From contig NZ_JAGMUJ010000029.1 of NCBI RefSeq assembly GCF_019049255.1, forward strand, positions 248,001 through 312,000: a stretch of 64,000 nucleotides of DNA. Direction: 5' to 3'. A model generated the notes under the pieces. That model had not been told where the DNA came from. It was given only the letters and a program-made list of their open reading frames with translations, and searched no databases. The DNA is from Streptomyces sp. AC558_RSS880. Lineage in GTDB: Bacteria > Actinomycetota > Actinomycetes > Streptomycetales > Streptomycetaceae. This document shows, piece by piece, positions 8,665-16,252 of the stretch (the first letter of the stretch is position 1; each line of letters opens with the position of its first letter). Both the position numbers and the translations under genes were made by a program.

Positions 8665-9917
8665 ACCTGGGCATCATCGGAGCCGGCGCCACCGGACTGA
8701 CCGCCGCCTACGACGCGGTCAAGGCCGGGCACACGGTCACGGTGCTGGAAGCGGCCGACGAACTGGGCGGCCTGGCCGCCTCACTGACCGTGCAGGGCAC
8801 GCCGCTGGAGCGCTACTACCACCACATCTTCCGCTCCGACCACGCCATGATCGAGCTGATCGAGGAGCTGGGCCTGGGCTCGTCCCTGCGCTTCCACAAG
8901 CCCACCACCGGCATCTACCGCGCCGGACGGCTGCGCCCCTTCAGCACCCCGCTGCAGATGCTGCGCTTCCTCCCGCCGCTGCCGGCACTGCGCTTCGCGT
9001 TCTCCTCCGCCGCGCTGAAGGCCGTACGCAAGGGCGAGCGCTTCAACGACCGCACGGCGCTGAGCTGGCTGCGCCGCTGGGCCGGACGGCGCGCCACGGA
9101 GGAGATCTGGGAGCCGCTGCTGCGCGGCAAGTTCGGGGAGCGCGCCGAGGAGGTGTCCATGGCCTGGCTGTGGGCCCGGGTGCACTGCCGCACCTTCGAA
9201 CTGGGCTATGTGCACGGCGGGTTCGACAAGGTGTACGCGGCGCTGGCGGACGCGGTCGCCTCGCGCGGCGGGAAGATCGAGTTCGGCAGGCGGCTGACGC
9301 GCATCCGGCAGGACGGCGACACGGTGACGGTCGACACCGAGGACGGGTCGTCGTACGGCTTCGACCACGTCGTCGTCACCACCCCGCAGCCCGCCTTCGC
9401 CCGGGCCGCGGGACTGCCGTCCGACGACGTGACGTGGCGCAACCAGTACCTCGGCGCGACCTGCCTCGTGCTGGAGCTGGACCGCAGCCTCATCCCGTAC
9501 TACTGGCTCAACGTCAACGACACCGACTTCCCGTTCCTGGCCGTCGTCGAGCACACCCGGATGGTGGACCCGGCGGAGTACGGCGGCAAGCACGTCGTGT
9601 ACGTCGGGAACTACGTGCCGCGCGACGACTGGCGCTTCACCTCCGACCCGGAGGACCTGCTGCAGGCGTACACGCCCTGGCTGCGACGCCTGAACCCGGA
9701 CTTCGACCGTTCCTGGATCTCCCGCCGGCACTTCTCCCGCGCCCCCTTCGCGCAGCCCGTCGTCACCCCGGAGTACCGGGAGCTCATCCCGCCGCACGAG
9801 ACGACGATGAGCCGGGTCACGCTGGCCACGATGGCGCAGGTCTATCCGCAGGACCGGGGACAGAACTACGCCGTGGCGATGGCACACCGGGTCATGGAGC
9901 TGATCGGCGCCCGGTGA
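8661..9917 (+). CDS. FAD-dependent oxidoreductase (amine oxidase/UGM-like fold)
   Basis: A 418-residue flavoprotein beginning at GTG 8661. The dinucleotide-binding fingerprint GIIGAGATGLTAAYDAVKAG (residues 4-23) ends in an acidic residue in VLEAADELGG, which binds FAD ribose. Further FAD contacts are expected near the C-terminus around AVAMAHRVMELIGA. The family includes protoporphyrinogen oxidase-like and UDP-galactopyranose mutase-like enzymes. Given the coupling to GtrB/GtrA genes, a role in sugar or lipid-linked glycan modification is more likely than haem synthesis, but this is inference. A strong bidirectional terminator follows. Confidence 0.85.
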   Translation: MNLGIIGAGATGLTAAYDAVKAGHTVTVLEAADELGGLAASLTVQGTPLERYYHHIFRSDHAMIELIEELGLGSSLRFHKPTTGIYRAGRLRPFSTPLQMLRFLPPLPALRFAFSSAALKAVRKGERFNDRTALSWLRRWAGRRATEEIWEPLLRGKFGERAEEVSMAWLWARVHCRTFELGYVHGGFDKVYAALADAVASRGGKIEFGRRLTRIRQDGDTVTVDTEDGSSYGFDHVVVTTPQPAFARAAGLPSDDVTWRNQYLGATCLVLELDRSLIPYYWLNVNDTDFPFLAVVEHTRMVDPAEYGGKHVVYVGNYVPRDDWRFTSDPEDLLQAYTPWLRRLNPDFDRSWISRRHFSRAPFAQPVVTPEYRELIPPHETTMSRVTLATMAQVYPQDRGQNYAVAMAHRVMELIGAR

Positions 9918-9925
9918 GCCGCGGT

Positions 9926-9970
9926 ACGGCGACGGCCACCGCCCCCGTCCGGGGCGGTGGCCGTCGCCGT
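9926..9970. terminator. 20-bp perfect inverted repeat, bidirectional terminator
   Basis: The arm at 9926-9945 pairs perfectly with 9951-9970 around a 5-base loop. It lies between the convergent ends of the flavoprotein gene (9917, plus) and the membrane gene (9991, minus), so it should terminate both transcripts. Confidence 0.85.
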
Positions 9971-9990
9971 GCGGGCGCGTCGGCCCGCGA

Positions 9991-11679
9991 TCACCGCAGC
10001 CGGCACACGACGAGCCGCTCCGCGGGCGCCGGCGGACAGTCGTAGCGCGCCTCGATCCGCCGCGCCAGCGCCCGGTCGATCTTCGCCGGGGGGAACCAGC
10101 CGCGGTTCAGCACCGCGTACCGCGGCGGGTCCTCGTCCAGGCAACGGGCGTTCTCGGCGTACGAGTCGAGGGTGCTCACGTCCGGGAGGTAGCGGGTGCG
10201 CTGCAGGAACGTCGGGATCGGGTAGGGGCAGGGCGAGGCGTGCCCGATGAAGTACGCCTCGTCGCCGAAGGCGAGGTACTGCACGAGCGCCCCGTCCGGC
10301 AACCGCCGCCGCACCTCGGCCGCCGCGTCGGCCTTCTCCTCGGAGACCCGCAGATACGCGGCGTTGGTCTCGCCCACCTCGCCGCGGTCCATGAGATGGG
10401 GGGAGGACGGCCAGACGGCCACCGCGGCCAGCCCGACCCCCACCACGGCGGCCGGCACCCGCAACCCGGAGCCGCTCCCGGCCGGGCGCCGCACGTCGAA
10501 GAACGCGGCGCCGAGCGCGACGACCCCCGCCCCCCACACGACCGCCGACCGCTGCAGCCCCTGCGGGGCGGCGGAGTACCACGGCGCCAGGACGGCGATC
10601 ACGCCGCTGACCGCCAGGAAGCCCAGCGGCACCCGTCCCCGCGCCCCGTACCACCGCGCCACCGCGAGCCCCCACAGCGCGGCGGCGCCCACCGGCAGCG
10701 CGGCGGCGTGGTACGCGAACCAGTTGCCCTGCACCACGACCGCGCCCAGCCCCACGGCGGCCCCCGCCCCGGCGAGCACCGCCCACTCGGTGCGCCTGCG
10801 CCGGTCGTCCTGGCCGGCCAGCAGCAGGAGCAGCGCCGCGGGCAGCAGGAGCAGTACGGGGCTGAGTGCGGCCCGGTCCGCGAGGAAGTCGACCGACCGG
10901 GCGAAGAGCTCCCCGGGCCGCACGCCCTGCCGGGACAGTGAGCCCTGGTTGATCTGCGGCATGTCCCGGACCCACTGCCACTCCCGCGACCCCGACCAGA
11001 GGCTGAAGCCCAGCAGCAGCACGCTCGACACGGCCGTCGCGGCGGCGAGGAGCAGCGCGCGCACCCGGCCGGCGGCGAAGACGGCCAGCAGCGCGATGAG
11101 CGCGGTGGCGGCGGTGGAGTACTTCATCATCACCGCGAGCCCCAGCGGTACGGCCGCGAGCGCCGCGGCGGGCACGGGCCGTACGTCGGCGAGCACGACG
11201 GCCACCGCGAGCACCGACAGCAGCGCGGCCGTCCACTCCGGCTGCAGGAAGTCGGTGCGCGGCGCCAGCGCGAGCACCAGGGCCACCGCGGCACCGGCCA
11301 GATCCGCCTCCCGCCCCGGCAGCCGCCGCCGCAGCGCCGCGCGCAGGGCGAGCCCGGCGGCGAGGCACAACAGCACACCGACGCCCCGCAGGACCGCCTC
11401 GCGTACCGCGGTGGGACCGGCGCCCAGCTGGTCGAGGCAGTACAGGAACCACCGGTAGAAATACGGCCGGTGAGTAAAGGTCTCCGACGGCGAAATGCCG
11501 ACCGCCTCACCACTCCGCAGACACGCCAGTACATAGCGGATGTCCCCGTGCAGCCGGGCCGTCACCACGGAGCACACCAGCACGGCCCCCGTCACGAGCC
11601 CGACGACCAGCCGCGCCGCGCGCGCTCGTCGTCCGGCCGGCGGCTGCGTACGGGCCTGCGGTATCAGCAAGTTGGTCAC
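9991..11679 (-). CDS. Polytopic integral membrane protein, possible GT-C type
   Basis: A roughly 562-residue protein with about 10-12 hydrophobic spans and a C-terminal soluble domain (about residues 440-562) containing two Cys pairs. The first large loop contains GISPSETFTHRPYFYRW with acidic and aromatic residues, similar in placement to the acceptor loop of GT-C polyprenyl-phosphate-dependent glycosyltransferases, but no diagnostic motif is certain. The start could be GTG 11679 (used) or TTG 11709; neither has a clear ribosome site. It converges on the GT2/GtrA/flavoprotein operon, which would supply lipid-linked sugar if it is a GT-C enzyme. Confidence 0.65.
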   Translation of the reverse strand: MTNLLIPQARTQPPAGRRARAARLVVGLVTGAVLVCSVVTARLHGDIRYVLACLRSGEAVGISPSETFTHRPYFYRWFLYCLDQLGAGPTAVREAVLRGVGVLLCLAAGLALRAALRRRLPGREADLAGAAVALVLALAPRTDFLQPEWTAALLSVLAVAVVLADVRPVPAAALAAVPLGLAVMMKYSTAATALIALLAVFAAGRVRALLLAAATAVSSVLLLGFSLWSGSREWQWVRDMPQINQGSLSRQGVRPGELFARSVDFLADRAALSPVLLLLPAALLLLLAGQDDRRRRTEWAVLAGAGAAVGLGAVVVQGNWFAYHAAALPVGAAALWGLAVARWYGARGRVPLGFLAVSGVIAVLAPWYSAAPQGLQRSAVVWGAGVVALGAAFFDVRRPAGSGSGLRVPAAVVGVGLAAVAVWPSSPHLMDRGEVGETNAAYLRVSEEKADAAAEVRRRLPDGALVQYLAFGDEAYFIGHASPCPYPIPTFLQRTRYLPDVSTLDSYAENARCLDEDPPRYAVLNRGWFPPAKIDRALARRIEARYDCPPAPAERLVVCRLR

Positions 11680-11864
11680 GACGCGGGACGTTAACAGTAT
11701 TCCGCGCAATCCTTCGCAGGGAATTCAGTGCAGTGGGTCGTTCATTTATTGGACATCTTTGATTGTCCATGAGTTCGCCGGGTAATTTCCGCGAGGCCTT
11801 ACTTATCGTTTTTACGCAATCGCTCGCTTGATCGGTTCCATGGAGCTCCGGGGAGGGCTGGGGG
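11680..11864. promoter_or_regulatory. AT-rich divergent intergenic region with TGGACA dyad
   Basis: This gap is strikingly AT-rich for the genome and separates the membrane gene (minus) from the small gene at 11865 (plus). TGGACA at 11750-11755 and TGTCCA at 11764-11769 form a 6-bp dyad with an 8-base spacer, a likely regulator site. No confident sigma-factor hexamers were assigned. Confidence 0.4.
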
Positions 11865-11975
11865 ATGTTTCGTCGTGCCCGCGCACGCAGGAGAACCGGC
11901 AGACGGGTGGCCTTGACGCTCGCACTCGCGCTTGCGGCCGGACCGCTGTCGGGCGTGCTGTTCGGTGGCTGCTGA
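11865..11975 (+). CDS. Small 36-residue hydrophobic peptide
   Basis: ATG at 11865 is preceded by a purine-rich ribosome site (GGGGAGGGCTGGGGG). The peptide is basic at the N-terminus (MFRRARARRRTGRR) followed by a single hydrophobic span (VALTLALALAAGPLSGVLFG) and ends in GC. It looks like a signal-anchor or small membrane peptide. It overlaps the next gene by 11 bases, suggesting coupling. Function unknown. Confidence 0.5.
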   Translation: MFRRARARRRTGRRVALTLALALAAGPLSGVLFGGC

Positions 11976-12423
11976 GATTCACGTGGACGAGATCACCCGG
12001 ATCCTGACGGGTACGATCGTCCGCTCCGTCGGCAGAGCGGTGGACATGGGCGTCGTCGAGTTCGACGGCCTCCAGGGCGAGACGGTCATGGTTCACATGC
12101 AGTGCCCGTTCCGGATCGTGCGGCACGGGAGGATCCTCCTGGGGTCCGCGGACATGCGGTATGCGCAGAAGGACGCGGGACCACAGGCGTTCGACGAGTT
12201 CCGCATGATCTACGACGCCCAGACCACCACGTTCAATCGAGTGCTCGGCGAACTCCGTCCCTCCGTCGACAGCGTGACCGTGGGTCAGTCGGGTGAGCTC
12301 ACAGTGAACTGGGAGCAGGCGTTCCGGCTCGAGGTGTTCCCCGACTGCTCGGGGCGGATCGAAGCCTGGCGGGTACTCGTCCGCGGGGGAGCCCACCACG
12401 TCTTTCCTCCGGGTCTCGACTGA
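11965..12423 (+). CDS. Hypothetical protein, 152 residues
   Basis: Start uncertain: GTG at 11965 (used, overlapping the small upstream ORF) or GTG at 11983. The soluble, mixed alpha/beta sequence contains EITRILTGTIVRSVGRAVDM near the start and many acidic residues towards the C-terminus. It has no signal peptide, Cys clusters or recognisable catalytic motif. Codon bias is typical of the host. A 15-bp perfect hairpin follows the stop. Confidence 0.65.
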   Translation: MAAEIHVDEITRILTGTIVRSVGRAVDMGVVEFDGLQGETVMVHMQCPFRIVRHGRILLGSADMRYAQKDAGPQAFDEFRMIYDAQTTTFNRVLGELRPSVDSVTVGQSGELTVNWEQAFRLEVFPDCSGRIEAWRVLVRGGAHHVFPPGLD

Positions 12424-12434
12424 TCGTCCAGGGG

Positions 12435-12470
12435 GCCTGTTCCGCCCGGTGCTCGCCGGGCGGAACAGGC
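12435..12470. terminator. 15-bp perfect hairpin, bidirectional terminator
   Basis: GCCTGTTCCGCCCGG at 12435-12449 pairs perfectly with 12456-12470 around a 6-base loop. It sits between the convergent stops of the hypothetical gene (12423) and the solute-binding protein gene (12505), marking the downstream end of the PknG-like operon. Confidence 0.82.
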
Positions 12471-12504
12471 CGTCGTGCCACGTGCGGGAGGCGCCACCCG
12501 TCGC

Positions 12505-13773
12505 TCACCGCGTACTGCACACCGTCTTCGGAGCCGCCCTGCTGTCGGCGCCCTGCGCGTCCTGTGCGTCCTGCACCCTCTGCACGTCCTGGAGGAGGTC
12601 CGGAACACCGGGGTCCTGGCCGGCGGCGGCCCGTGCCATGGTGAGCAGTACGGCCTCGTAGAAGGCGTCCCGCACGGCGGGCGCCATGACGTCCGAGGCG
12701 TCCAGGCAGCGGGGCCCTTCGCGAAGCCGCCGGGCGATCTCACCCCTGACCGCGTCGCCTCGCGGCGTCACCTGACGGTTCGCCGAGAAGACGCCCGCCC
12801 GGTCGGCCCACTTCTGCTGGCCCTCCCGGGAGGCCAGCCGTTCGATCAGCTCACCGGCCTCGGGACGGTCGCTGAACAGCGCCGCGAAGTCACCGGTCAC
12901 CTCGCGCCCCCGGACCTGACCGTCCCCCTCGGGCAGCAGCGGAGCGGAGTCCGTCAGGCGCGCGTGCCGCGCGTCGTCCCGGTAGAAGGAGAGCGCGAAG
13001 GAGCCCTGGTGCTCCAGGGCGCACTCGTCCGGACCGTCGAACAGCAGCCCGTTGCCGTGCGGGGCGCCGCGGTGGTCGGTGAGCAGAGCCGACCCGGCCG
13101 CCTCCTCGTCCTGCCGCAGCAGACCGGCCCAGGCCTCCCAGGCGGTGCGCACCGGATCACTTCGCCACCACTTCGCCTCGCCGGTGCCCAGCGCCCACTT
13201 CTCGTAGACCTCCGGGCCCTCCCGTTGCAGCACGAGGTCCTCGACCCAGTCGGTGCCGGGCCAGCCGGAGGCGCCGTCGTCCCCCATGCCGATGCACCAG
13301 CTCTTCAGCGGGGCCGGTGAAGCGTCCGGCTTCCGGCCCTCGCGGTACCAGACGATGCTCTTCAGGTCCGCCTTGACCGGGACCCAGTACACGTGCCCGG
13401 GGGACGAGGCGGCCGCCATCCAAGGGGCGCCGTACTCCCGCGGATCGTAGAGATCGTCCAGCGGCTCCAGAAGGCCCTGGTCGGCGTACTCGGCGAGTTC
13501 ACCGAGGCCCGGCATGATCACGATGTCCGGGGGCTCCCCCGCCTGCACCTTGGAGAGCAGCACCTCCCGCTGGGCGGCGGTGCCCTGGTAGCGGAAGGGG
13601 ATGCCGAAACCCCGCAGCACGCTCTCGAACTGCTCCGCCTGCCCGGCCGTCCACGTCCCGAGGATGGTCACCGGCTCCTCGTCGTCGTGCTGCGCCCAGA
13701 CCACCACCATGCCGCCGGCCGCGACCAGCAGCATGACCACACCGAACACCAGCATCCTGAACCGCCGGGTCAC
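12505..13773 (-). CDS. Membrane-anchored extracellular solute-binding protein (GlnH-like role)
   Basis: A 422-residue protein. A single N-terminal span (MLVFGVVMLLVAAGGMVVVW) without a lipobox should anchor it outside the cell. The rest resembles family 1 solute-binding proteins: VTILGTWTAGQAEQFESVL at the start of lobe 1, PPDIVIMPGLGELAEYADQG, and the hinge segment with VYWVPVKADLKSIVWY. No ABC permease or ATPase is nearby, so it is probably a sensor rather than a transporter part. GTG at 13773 was chosen because GGAGG lies 5 bases upstream; it overlaps the stop of the four-TM gene by 4 bases. The coupling with a PknG-like kinase and a four-TM protein mirrors PknG-GlnX-GlnH of mycobacteria and corynebacteria. 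Confidence 0.85.
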   Translation of the reverse strand: MTRRFRMLVFGVVMLLVAAGGMVVVWAQHDDEEPVTILGTWTAGQAEQFESVLRGFGIPFRYQGTAAQREVLLSKVQAGEPPDIVIMPGLGELAEYADQGLLEPLDDLYDPREYGAPWMAAASSPGHVYWVPVKADLKSIVWYREGRKPDASPAPLKSWCIGMGDDGASGWPGTDWVEDLVLQREGPEVYEKWALGTGEAKWWRSDPVRTAWEAWAGLLRQDEEAAGSALLTDHRGAPHGNGLLFDGPDECALEHQGSFALSFYRDDARHARLTDSAPLLPEGDGQVRGREVTGDFAALFSDRPEAGELIERLASREGQQKWADRAGVFSANRQVTPRGDAVRGEIARRLREGPRCLDASDVMAPAVRDAFYEAVLLTMARAAAGQDPGVPDLLQDVQRVQDAQDAQGADSRAAPKTVCSTR

Positions 13774-14789
13774 CGTCGCCTCCAGTAGTCGTGGTCGAGC
13801 CGCAGACCGAGCCCCAGCGCGGGCAGGACGACGGCGAACAGGCTGCCGACGAGAGCGCCCCGGTACACCGATTCGGTCCACGTGCCGTCGGTCAGCCGCT
13901 GCCGGACCTTCTCCGACATCTCCGTGACGTGCTGCTGCGCCTCGGCCGGCGGGCCGCTCCGCCAGGACGTCTCGGTGATCCGTCGCAGATCCCCGAGCGC
14001 CCCGTCGAGTTCGTCCTGGGTGGAGTACGCCGTCATCAGCGGGACCACCGCGAGCAGCACGGTGAGGAGGAGGGCCGCGAGCAGGTACGGGTTCCAGTCA
14101 CGGCCGCAGCGGTCGCGCAGCACGAACAGCGCCGAGAGCAGGGTCAACGCCGTCGCGATCAGGGCGAGTTCGGCGACCCACCACCCGGCGTGCTGCCACC
14201 GCCCCATGGCGGTCGTGGCCTCGGCGTGCTCCAACTGGTTCCGCTGCAGGACCTTCAGACGCGGTGCGACTCCCACCGTGTCGCGGGTGAGCAGCGACTC
14301 GGCCTCCCGAAACCTCAGCTTCCGCATGAGGGGCTGGTCATGGGAGAGGGACGTGCCGAGAGCGAGCGAGTCGCTGTAGGTGGCGAGCAGGCCCTTGACC
14401 GTGCCGAGGTCCTGGTCCGTGCGGTCGGCGATCCGGGACAGGCCCTGGTCGGCGGCCGAGAGCTGGGACCGGTAGGCCTCGCCCGAGCCCGCCACGCCGA
14501 TGAGGTCCATCTCCACCAGGCTGTTGGCCTCCTCGTGGGCGCGCAGGGCCGCGAGCCGGGCGGCGGCGAGCCCCTGCACGGCCGGCGCCTCGCGGGACGC
14601 CAGCGCTTCGGCGCCGTGCTGGACCTGACGGCTGGAGAGGAAGAGCGCGGTCGACGCCACGGCCGTGAGCAGCAACAGCACCAGCAGATGCACCTCCAGC
14701 AGCCGACGGGTCCGCCAGGAGCCCGGACGCCCGCGCCAGAAGGCGGCGGGGGAGTACCGCCGCCAGGAGGCGGCACGTCCGGCCGTCAC
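13770..14789 (-). CDS. Four-TM membrane protein (GlnX-like topology)
   Basis: A 339-residue protein. TM1 is near residues 32-54 (VHLLVLLLLTAVASTALFLS), followed by an extracytoplasmic helical domain of about 110 residues. TM2 is around ELALIATALTLLSALFVL, TM3 is YLLAALLLTVLLAVVPLMT, a second outer loop of about 60 residues follows, and TM4 is ALVGSLFAVVLPALGLGL near the C-terminus. This outer-helical-domain, four-span layout matches GlnX, the transmembrane partner that passes ligand status from GlnH to PknG. It starts at GTG 14789, overlapping the VWA gene stop, and ends overlapping the binding-protein start, so the three are translationally coupled. Confidence 0.8.
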   Translation of the reverse strand: MTAGRAASWRRYSPAAFWRGRPGSWRTRRLLEVHLLVLLLLTAVASTALFLSSRQVQHGAEALASREAPAVQGLAAARLAALRAHEEANSLVEMDLIGVAGSGEAYRSQLSAADQGLSRIADRTDQDLGTVKGLLATYSDSLALGTSLSHDQPLMRKLRFREAESLLTRDTVGVAPRLKVLQRNQLEHAEATTAMGRWQHAGWWVAELALIATALTLLSALFVLRDRCGRDWNPYLLAALLLTVLLAVVPLMTAYSTQDELDGALGDLRRITETSWRSGPPAEAQQHVTEMSEKVRQRLTDGTWTESVYRGALVGSLFAVVLPALGLGLRLDHDYWRRR

Positions 14790-16177
14790 AGCAGCTTCTC
14801 CCCGCAGGCGATGCAGTAGCGGGCCTCGCTCCCGGCCGGCGTGCCGCAACCGCCGCAACGCGGACCCGGCCGGGCGCCGACGGCTTCGGCCAGGGGCCCG
14901 CCGGGACGGGACCCGGCGCGCAGGATCATCGGGCCGAGGGTGCCGGCGTCGACGGTGCGCAGCCGGACCCGCCCCCCGGCCGCGTCCTCGATGTGGGCGA
15001 CCGCGCGGATCTCGTCCAGCACCCAGTCCGTGCCGGACCGCACCGCCAGCCGGGCAGCCTCCCCCAGCAGGTCCTTCGCGGTGTCGCGACGGCCTTCCCG
15101 GAGGGCGATGAGTCCTTGGCGCAGCGCCTTGCGCATTCTGGTGGCCTCGTTGAGGGTGCGCACGCTCTCGGCGCCCGCCGGGGCGTGCGGCGGGGCGTGC
15201 CCGGGAAGGTGCCAGCGGGCGGTGACAGGCGCGTGGACGTCGCCGATGGAGACCATGGCGAACTGCAGCTCGGTCTCCAGCGGGTCGGTGTCGGAGTCGG
15301 CGACCAGGGTGAGCAGGTAGTCGCGGCGGCCCTGCTCCCACTGGTAGGTGGGGAAGCTCCAGCAGTGCGGCCGGCCGGGCTGGGGCAGCCCGCCGAGCCG
15401 GTGCGGCCGGGGCGCCTTCTCGCTGAGCGAGACCTGGCGCACGGAGGGCCGTACGGTCACCTCGACCGGCAGCTGGGGAGTGTGCACCCGGCGCAGCCGC
15501 TGGATGGCGGCGGTGATCGCGGGGCCGAGTCCGTCGTCCACGAACTCGGCCGTGCCGTGCAACCGTTCGGCGAGGGTCAGCAGGGGATCGGGGGACCAGT
15601 CCGTGCCCACGGCGAACACGTCGCAGGTGAACTGCCCCGCACAGGCGTCCAGTTCCTCCTCCAGACGGTTGTCGGCGGCGACGGCGCTGCTGCCGTCGGT
15701 GATCAGCACCAGATGGCGTACGGACACCGGCCGGCCGGCGAGCAGGGCGCGCGCTCCGGCCACCCAGGCGGCGTACCCGGCGGGACGCGGCCCCTCCCGG
15801 TGCAGCGGGAGCGAGCCCGCGACGAAGGCGGCCCGGCGCCTCTCGTCCCGGTCGGCGACGGCCCACTCGTCGTCACCCCGCGGATAGCACCGGACCGGCT
15901 CGGGGCCGCCGCCGAGCACGGCGAAGGAGATGCGGTCGGGCAGGGCGCGCAGCGCCGCCGGCAGGGCGTGCCGGACGGCCGCCCGGTGGGATTCGGCGAC
16001 GTCCACCGCGATGATCACCGCGAGCTGGACCGCGGGCAGGTCGGTGGGGGCGCCGCCGGCGGCCACGTCGACCCGCAGATGGGCCTCGATCTTCGCGCTC
16101 CGGTGCGGGCGCGGATCGCCGCCGAGGTCGACGTGGAGTCGGATGCCCGGCTGCGGGGGCCGGGTGGGGCTGCTCAT
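14786..16177 (-). CDS. VWA-domain protein with C-terminal zinc ribbon
   Basis: A 463-residue cytoplasmic protein. The von Willebrand A domain (about residues 40-215) has the first metal-site strand as LAVIIAVDVAESHRAAV, where the classic DxSxS is degenerate (D-V-A-E-S), and a later strand HLVLITDGSS with the conserved Asp. A helical/beta central region follows, then a short C-terminal zinc ribbon with two CxxC pairs (CGGCG and CIACG). VWA domains scaffold protein complexes; the degenerate metal site suggests altered ligand binding. ATG 16177 is used; GTG 16189 is an alternative. It lies between the PknG-like kinase gene and the four-TM gene in the same operon. Confidence 0.85.
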   Translation of the reverse strand: MSSPTRPPQPGIRLHVDLGGDPRPHRSAKIEAHLRVDVAAGGAPTDLPAVQLAVIIAVDVAESHRAAVRHALPAALRALPDRISFAVLGGGPEPVRCYPRGDDEWAVADRDERRRAAFVAGSLPLHREGPRPAGYAAWVAGARALLAGRPVSVRHLVLITDGSSAVAADNRLEEELDACAGQFTCDVFAVGTDWSPDPLLTLAERLHGTAEFVDDGLGPAITAAIQRLRRVHTPQLPVEVTVRPSVRQVSLSEKAPRPHRLGGLPQPGRPHCWSFPTYQWEQGRRDYLLTLVADSDTDPLETELQFAMVSIGDVHAPVTARWHLPGHAPPHAPAGAESVRTLNEATRMRKALRQGLIALREGRRDTAKDLLGEAARLAVRSGTDWVLDEIRAVAHIEDAAGGRVRLRTVDAGTLGPMILRAGSRPGGPLAEAVGARPGPRCGGCGTPAGSEARYCIACGEKLL

Positions 16178-16252
16178 GTCGTACGTCACCGCTCCTTTCG
16201 CCTTCGTCCGCCTGCGTCGCCGGGTGCCGTTCCGTCCGGTCGGGTCGCACGG